From Flavobacteriia bacterium (lineage in GTDB: Bacteria; Bacteroidota; Bacteroidia; Flavobacteriales; Flavobacteriaceae), in contig JAHBAN010000155.1 of assembly GCA_018500075.1 (NCBI GenBank), positions 1 to 17,479 of the forward strand: DNA of 17,479 bases, read 5' to 3'. The translations under genes and the position numbers were made by a program. Below are positions 15,216 through 17,479 of this stretch, piece after piece. Position 1 is the stretch's first letter. The number at the start of each line of letters is the position of its first letter. The notes beneath the pieces are model-generated. The model was not told where the DNA came from, did no database searches, and saw only the letters and a program-made list of their open reading frames with translations.

Positions 15216-15289
15216 CTTTTTCTTTCCAGAAATATCCCGGGGGGAGGGTCATAAGCCTGTGGCTTATGACCCCGGGGGGCTGGCCCCCC
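15216..15289 (-). repeat. Copy 3 of gene-3'-end repeat, oriented with tk
   Basis: Read on the minus strand, downstream of tk, a G6/C6 hairpin (15274-15279/15284-15289, loop CTGG on the plus strand) is followed by a perfect 12-bp hairpin GGGTCATAAGCC (15246-15257/15261-15272, loop TGT), then the motif GGGATATTTCTGGAAAGA within 15216-15246. The motif starts 2 nt from the KAS III stop. The 12-bp hairpin followed by a T-poor motif could terminate tk, or in the other direction KAS III, which is followed directly by TTTTTCTTT on the plus strand. Confidence 0.7.
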
Positions 15290-15330
15290 GCCCCGCGCGC
15301 CGCAGATCTGCGACGGCCTGAGGCCGGCGG

Positions 15331-15984
15331 TTAAGCCCCGCCAGAAATCTCGCCTGTAATCTTGCCCGCAATCTTGCCAGAAATCTCGTCTGTAATCTCA
15401 CCCGCAATCTCGCCGACAGCCTCGCGCCAATGGCGGCGGCACAGGCTCACATAGGTCTCGTTGCCACCCACCAGAATTTGCGCCCCGTCCATCAGCGGCG
15501 TGCCGTCCGGCCCGTTGCGCACAACCATGGTCGCCTTGCGCCCGCAGTGGCAAATCGTGCGCACTTCGCGCATCTCGTCGGCCCAGGCCAGCAAGGCCGC
15601 CGAGCTTGGAAAAAGCTCGCCCCGAAAATCGACCCGCAGCCCGTAGCACATCACGGGAATGTGAAGATCATCCACCGCCCGTGCCAGCTGCCAGACCTGT
15701 TCTTTCTCCATAAAATGCGCCTCATCGACAAAAACACAGGCCACAGGCCCCTGCTCCAGTCGCGATTTGATCTTCTCAAACAGGTCATCCCCCTGAGAAA
15801 ACGTGTCCGCATCCGCACCGATTCCGATTCGGCTCGCAATCCGGCCCTTGCCCGCGCGCTCGTCAAACGCCGCCAGCATCAGATAAGGAACCATCCCGCG
15901 TTCGCGATAATTATGCGCCGCCTGCAAAAGCACGGCCGACTTTCCGGCGTTCATGGTCGAGTAATTGAAATAAAGCTTAGCCAT
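15331..15984 (-). CDS. tdk: Thymidine kinase (type II, TK1-like) with repetitive C-terminal tail
   Basis: A 217-residue enzyme that phosphorylates thymidine with ATP for dTMP salvage. The start at 15984 gives MAKLYFNYSTMNAGKS, which is where the family begins; an upstream in-frame start at 16038 would add an unmatched stretch. Walker A is STMNAGKS (9-16) and Walker B/catalytic base is FVDEAHF (85-91, with E88). The lasso region is ILVGGNETYVSLC (170-182). The zinc site is C145 and C147 (CHCGRKA) with C182 and H185. Residues 191-214 form an extra tail built from the repeated tetrapeptide pattern G-(E/K)-I-(A/T/S), encoded by two 36-nt repeats and not part of the usual kinase fold. No clear ribosome-binding site precedes the ATG. 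Confidence 0.93.
   Translation of the reverse strand: MAKLYFNYSTMNAGKSAVLLQAAHNYRERGMVPYLMLAAFDERAGKGRIASRIGIGADADTFSQGDDLFEKIKSRLEQGPVACVFVDEAHFMEKEQVWQLARAVDDLHIPVMCYGLRVDFRGELFPSSAALLAWADEMREVRTICHCGRKATMVVRNGPDGTPLMDGAQILVGGNETYVSLCRRHWREAVGEIAGEITDEISGKIAGKITGEISGGA
15340..15411 (-). repeat. Tandem 2 x 36-nt repeat inside the 3' end of tdk
   Basis: Units 15340-15375 and 15376-15411 agree at 32 of 36 positions. Each consists of three related 12-nt blocks (plus strand GCCAGAAATCTC, GCCTGTAATCTT, GCCCGCAATCTT in the first unit). They encode the 12-residue units GEIAGEITDEIS and GKIAGKITGEIS in order. The 12-nt periodicity keeps the frame, so copy number can change without disrupting the gene. 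Confidence 0.9.
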
Positions 15985-16078
15985 GAGGTGTTTTAGCTCT
16001 AAACCACAGGTTTTCAAGCCGTTTGGGCCGAAAAACAAGCCGTCCGTCCGTCTGCCGCGCGCCGCCCGCAGCGCCCAT

Positions 16079-16117
16079 AAAAAAAGCCCTGCTGCCTGAT
16101 CAAACAGACAACAGGGC
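16079..16117 (-). terminator. Intrinsic terminator of the putative small RNA
   Basis: On the minus strand GCCCTGTTGTC (16117-16107) pairs with GGCAGCAGGGC (16096-16086) over 11 bp including two G-U pairs, with a 10-nt loop, followed by seven Ts (16085-16079). This is the most canonical terminator in the window. Confidence 0.85.
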
Positions 16118-16247
16118 GCACTCGTTACCTGCTGGGGCCGCGCGGCTTATCCGTGCAGACAGGCCACTGGGGATGGAGCATACACGCACCACGCGACCCC
16201 GAGGGCTTTTGCAAGGCGCATACAAGCCCTGCGCAAAACCCTTACGC
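16079..16247 (-). ncRNA. Putative small RNA, unassigned class
   Basis: A strong rho-independent terminator ends this segment on the minus strand, yet the nearest minus-strand protein gene upstream is over 770 nt away beyond a plus-strand gene, so it must end its own transcript. An extended -10 (TG-T-TATAGT, 16254-16262) would start an RNA near 16247, about 169 nt long. The RNA can fold its 5' part into GGGTTTTGC/GCAAAA-g-CCC (roughly 16241-16203). Alternatively it can form a long closed rod: CAGGGC (16231-16226) pairs with GCCCTG (16117-16112), and GGGGTCGCG (16200-16192) pairs with CGCGGCCCC (16143-16135). The length and bulged-rod shape resemble 6S RNA, but I do not recognise 6S, SRP, tmRNA or RNase P conserved sequence. 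The sequence is evidence for a transcription unit, not for a function. Confidence 0.5.
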
Positions 16248-16253
16248 TTGGCG

Positions 16254-16282
16254 ACTATAACACGCGTCGCCCACTCACTAAC
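16254..16282 (-). promoter_or_regulatory. Extended -10 promoter for the putative small RNA
   Basis: On the minus strand TATAGT (16259-16254) matches the sigma-70 -10 at five of six positions and is preceded by TGT (16262-16260), an extended -10. The -35 region (about 16277-16282) is weak, for example TTAGTG at a 16-nt spacing. It would initiate about 7 nt downstream, near 16247. Confidence 0.45.
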
Positions 16283-16332
16283 ACCTGAAAACCGCAGGTT
16301 ATTACACCATGACATTTACCAACAAACCGTTT

Positions 16333-16380
16333 AATGGGAAACCCATTGTTCAATTCCCCTATGATTGGTCTATCGGGGAA
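16333..16380 (+). promoter_or_regulatory. Two dyads upstream of the CII-like gene
   Basis: AATGGG-AAA-CCCATT (16333-16347) is a perfect 15-nt palindrome with a 3-nt centre. TTCCCC (16354-16359) and GGGGAA (16375-16380) form a second dyad, with GAT/ATC pairing inside. They lie 18-65 nt before the start codon, where operators for an autoregulated DNA-binding protein would sit. Confidence 0.45.
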
Positions 16381-16397
16381 AAGTTGGGAAAGAGTTA

Positions 16398-16856
16398 ATG
16401 GCAGGCATCGGAAGCTACTTAAAAAAGCACACAGAAGCTTTGGTCAAAGATGTAGGAATAGAACCCGCCTGCACCCTGACCGGCAAATCCAAGGCCACTT
16501 TGGGCCGCTATTATTCAGACAATGAAGAGCACGCAGATCGCTTTATGCCGATTGACGCGGTGGCCGCCCTCGAAGAGGCCGCCAGCTTCCCCCATGTCAC
16601 CTCGGCCCTCGCCGATCTCAAGGGAATCACCCTCTCCTACGACGACCGCCGCCGCAACACAGCCGACAAAGGCGGCATCAATGCCGATGTCATCGCGCTC
16701 AGCCAGCGTTTCGCCATGCTGATGGCCGAATATCAGCAATCCATTCAGGACGGCGTGATCACGGTCAATGAGGCCAAACGCCTGCTCAAGGAAACAACCG
16801 CCTTGCAGCAGGTTCTGATCGAGATGAAGCTACATCTCGAAGACGGCCCGCTCTAA
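16398..16856 (+). CDS. Small putative DNA-binding protein, phage CII-like regulator family
   Basis: A 152-residue protein. ATG 16398 follows GAAAGAG (16388-16394); an in-frame TTG at 16365 lies inside the upstream dyad and is rejected. Residues about 12-75 look like a lambda-repressor/CII-type helix-turn-helix: T-G-K-S-K-A-T-L-G-R-Y-Y-S, then D-R-F-M-P-I-D-A-V-A-A-L-E-E and P-H-V-T-S-A-L-A-D-L. This resembles the 'phage regulatory CII' (Phage_CP76-like) pattern of a recognition helix followed by a 'moderate-length helix reading MP-x-D'. Residues about 97-147 form one or two long amphipathic helices suited to dimerisation. The family call is from pattern memory, not a search. No other phage gene is nearby, so it may be a domesticated chromosomal regulator. 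It diverges from the putative small RNA. Confidence 0.65.
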   Translation: MAGIGSYLKKHTEALVKDVGIEPACTLTGKSKATLGRYYSDNEEHADRFMPIDAVAALEEAASFPHVTSALADLKGITLSYDDRRRNTADKGGINADVIALSQRFAMLMAEYQQSIQDGVITVNEAKRLLKETTALQQVLIEMKLHLEDGPL

Positions 16857-16857
16857 A

Positions 16858-16875
16858 GCGGCGCGCCCGCGCCGC
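16858..16875. terminator. Hairpin between convergent genes
   Basis: GCGGCGC-GCCC-GCGCCGC is a perfect 7-bp stem (16858-16864/16869-16875) starting 2 nt after the stop of the CII-like gene and 16 nt from the stop of the flavin reductase. It has no T-tract, and may serve both convergent transcripts. Confidence 0.45.
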
Positions 16876-16890
16876 AATCACACCAAGGCG

Positions 16891-17427
16891 CTACCCGCGC
16901 GGCGGCAGCGCGCCGCTGCCGCCCTCGGCCACCCCGCCATAGTCGCGGCGCGTGTGCAAAAGCGGCGTGCCATCCGGCCCCAGAGTCACAGTCTGCACCG
17001 CTCCAAACAAAACATGATGTGTGCCCACAAGGCTCTGTTCGCTCAAAAGGCACTCATAGCTTGCAAGCCCGTCCTCAAGTCGCAAAAGCCCGCTGCCGGT
17101 CCGCACCCAGCGCCCTTGGGCAAAGCGGTCCTCGCCCTGCCCGCTGCGCCCCGCAAACCGCTCCGAAAGCGCCTGATGCGCCGCGCTCAAGAGCGTCACA
17201 CAAAATACACCATTGGCGCGGATCAGCTGCGCAGTGCTGCTCTCGTGATGCAAACAAATCAGCACGCGCGGCGCATCCACATCCGCCGACACGCTCGAAA
17301 ACGCCGTCACAGTGACGCCGCCGCGCCCCGCAATCCCGTCAGTCGTCACGATATAAACAGAGTTCGCCGCCCGGCTCATCGCCTCAAGAAACCGTCCGCG
17401 CAAATCGCCCTGTGCCTGATCGCTCAT
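16891..17427 (-). CDS. Flavin reductase-like FMN-binding split-barrel protein (HpaC-type)
   Basis: A 178-residue protein. The frame is open to the right of the start, but the family begins at about MSDQ (ATG 17427), with AGGA about 11 nt upstream. Motifs of the flavin reductase family: GVTVTAFSSVSADVDAPRVLICL (about 37-59), with T-A-F-S-S-V contacting the flavin, then N-G-V-F-C-V-T-L-L (72-80), and G-T-H-H-V-L-F-G-A-V (135-144), the strand that positions NAD(P)H. Members reduce FMN or FAD with NAD(P)H to feed two-component monooxygenases such as HpaB. The partner oxygenase, if there is one, lies outside the window. The C-terminus after the family motif RRDYGG is a short Gly/Pro-rich tail. Confidence 0.85.
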   Translation of the reverse strand: MSDQAQGDLRGRFLEAMSRAANSVYIVTTDGIAGRGGVTVTAFSSVSADVDAPRVLICLHHESSTAQLIRANGVFCVTLLSAAHQALSERFAGRSGQGEDRFAQGRWVRTGSGLLRLEDGLASYECLLSEQSLVGTHHVLFGAVQTVTLGPDGTPLLHTRRDYGGVAEGGSGALPPRG

Positions 17428-17479
17428 AGTGCCCGTCCTGCCTGCTTCATTTCTCCGCCCCCGCTCTGCCACGCCCTCC

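Larger units (their letters stand above)
15985..16397. other. 413-nt gene-free region between tdk and the CII-like gene
   Basis: No credible coding frame lies here; the open frames at 16023-16334 (+) and 16100-16315 (-) have no recognisable domain and lie over the RNA-like segment. From left to right it holds the tdk leader with an 8-bp direct repeat CAAGCCGT (16015-16022 and 16036-16043, 21 bp apart), a minus-strand intrinsic terminator, the putative small RNA, its promoter near 16254-16282, and the dyad-rich leader of the downstream regulator. Confidence 0.6.

Noticed and set aside
14269..15252. A 327-codon open frame on the minus strand inside the KAS III gene
   Set aside because: It is antisense to a gene with a complete catalytic triad, shows no recognisable domain and has shadow-like composition.
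16079..16247. Assignment of the small RNA as 6S, SRP RNA or tmRNA
   Set aside because: Length and rod shape would allow 6S, but I could not identify conserved 6S sequence, nor the SRP core or tmRNA features. It is left unassigned.
16023..16334. Open frames at 16023-16334 (+) and 16100-16315 (-)
   Set aside because: They have no domains or good ribosome-binding sites, and they overlap the terminator and structured RNA segment.

Overview
The window looks like chromosomal DNA of a Rhodobacteraceae (roseobacter-group) alphaproteobacterium. The evidence is high GC content, a type B PutA without a DNA-binding domain next to a divergent Lrp-type putR, a divergent metR/metF pair, and intergenic GC-rich hairpins followed by a GGATATTT-containing motif of a kind I associate with this family. 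The family assignment is inference from gene content; I ran no search. All genes read as intact except the first, which is cut by the window edge. There are no transposases, tRNAs, rRNAs or CRISPR arrays.

Layout. 1-218: 3' end of a VOC-family gene (+), whose stop overlaps that of a convergent TPR protein gene (-). 809-4826: putR (-) and putA (+), the proline-to-glutamate catabolic pair. 4984-6089: a rhomboid protease gene translationally coupled to a GFA-family gene. 6093-8828: a SuhB-type phosphatase gene and metR (both -), then divergent metF (+), with two MetR-like half-palindromes 31 bp apart in the divergent promoter. 8888-10675: a hotdog thioesterase gene (+) convergent with a beta-lactamase-fold hydrolase gene (-). 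10796-11188: diacylglycerol kinase (+). 11189-11373: a leader with two DnaA-box-like 9-mers and several dyads. 11374-14025: a tight run of ybjN-like gene, proC, csaA-like gene and a D-2-hydroxyacid dehydrogenase gene, followed by a long KAS III gene (to 15213). 15331-15984: thymidine kinase (-) with a repeat-built C-terminal tail. 15985-16397: the only long gene-free stretch, which appears to encode a terminator-bounded small RNA on the minus strand, divergent from a small CII-like regulator gene (16398-16856, +). 16891-17427: a flavin reductase gene (-).

The biology is mainly housekeeping: proline degradation (PutR/PutA) and synthesis (ProC), one-carbon/methionine metabolism (MetR/MetF), lipid metabolism (DgkA, KAS III) and nucleotide salvage (TK). 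The less explained parts are the putative small RNA at 16079-16247 with its divergent regulator, the two-unit 36-nt coding repeat at the end of tk, the DnaA-box pair, the paired MetR-like sites, and three copies of a gene-3'-end repeat (hairpins plus GGATATTT motif) that always lies downstream of a gene in the same orientation.
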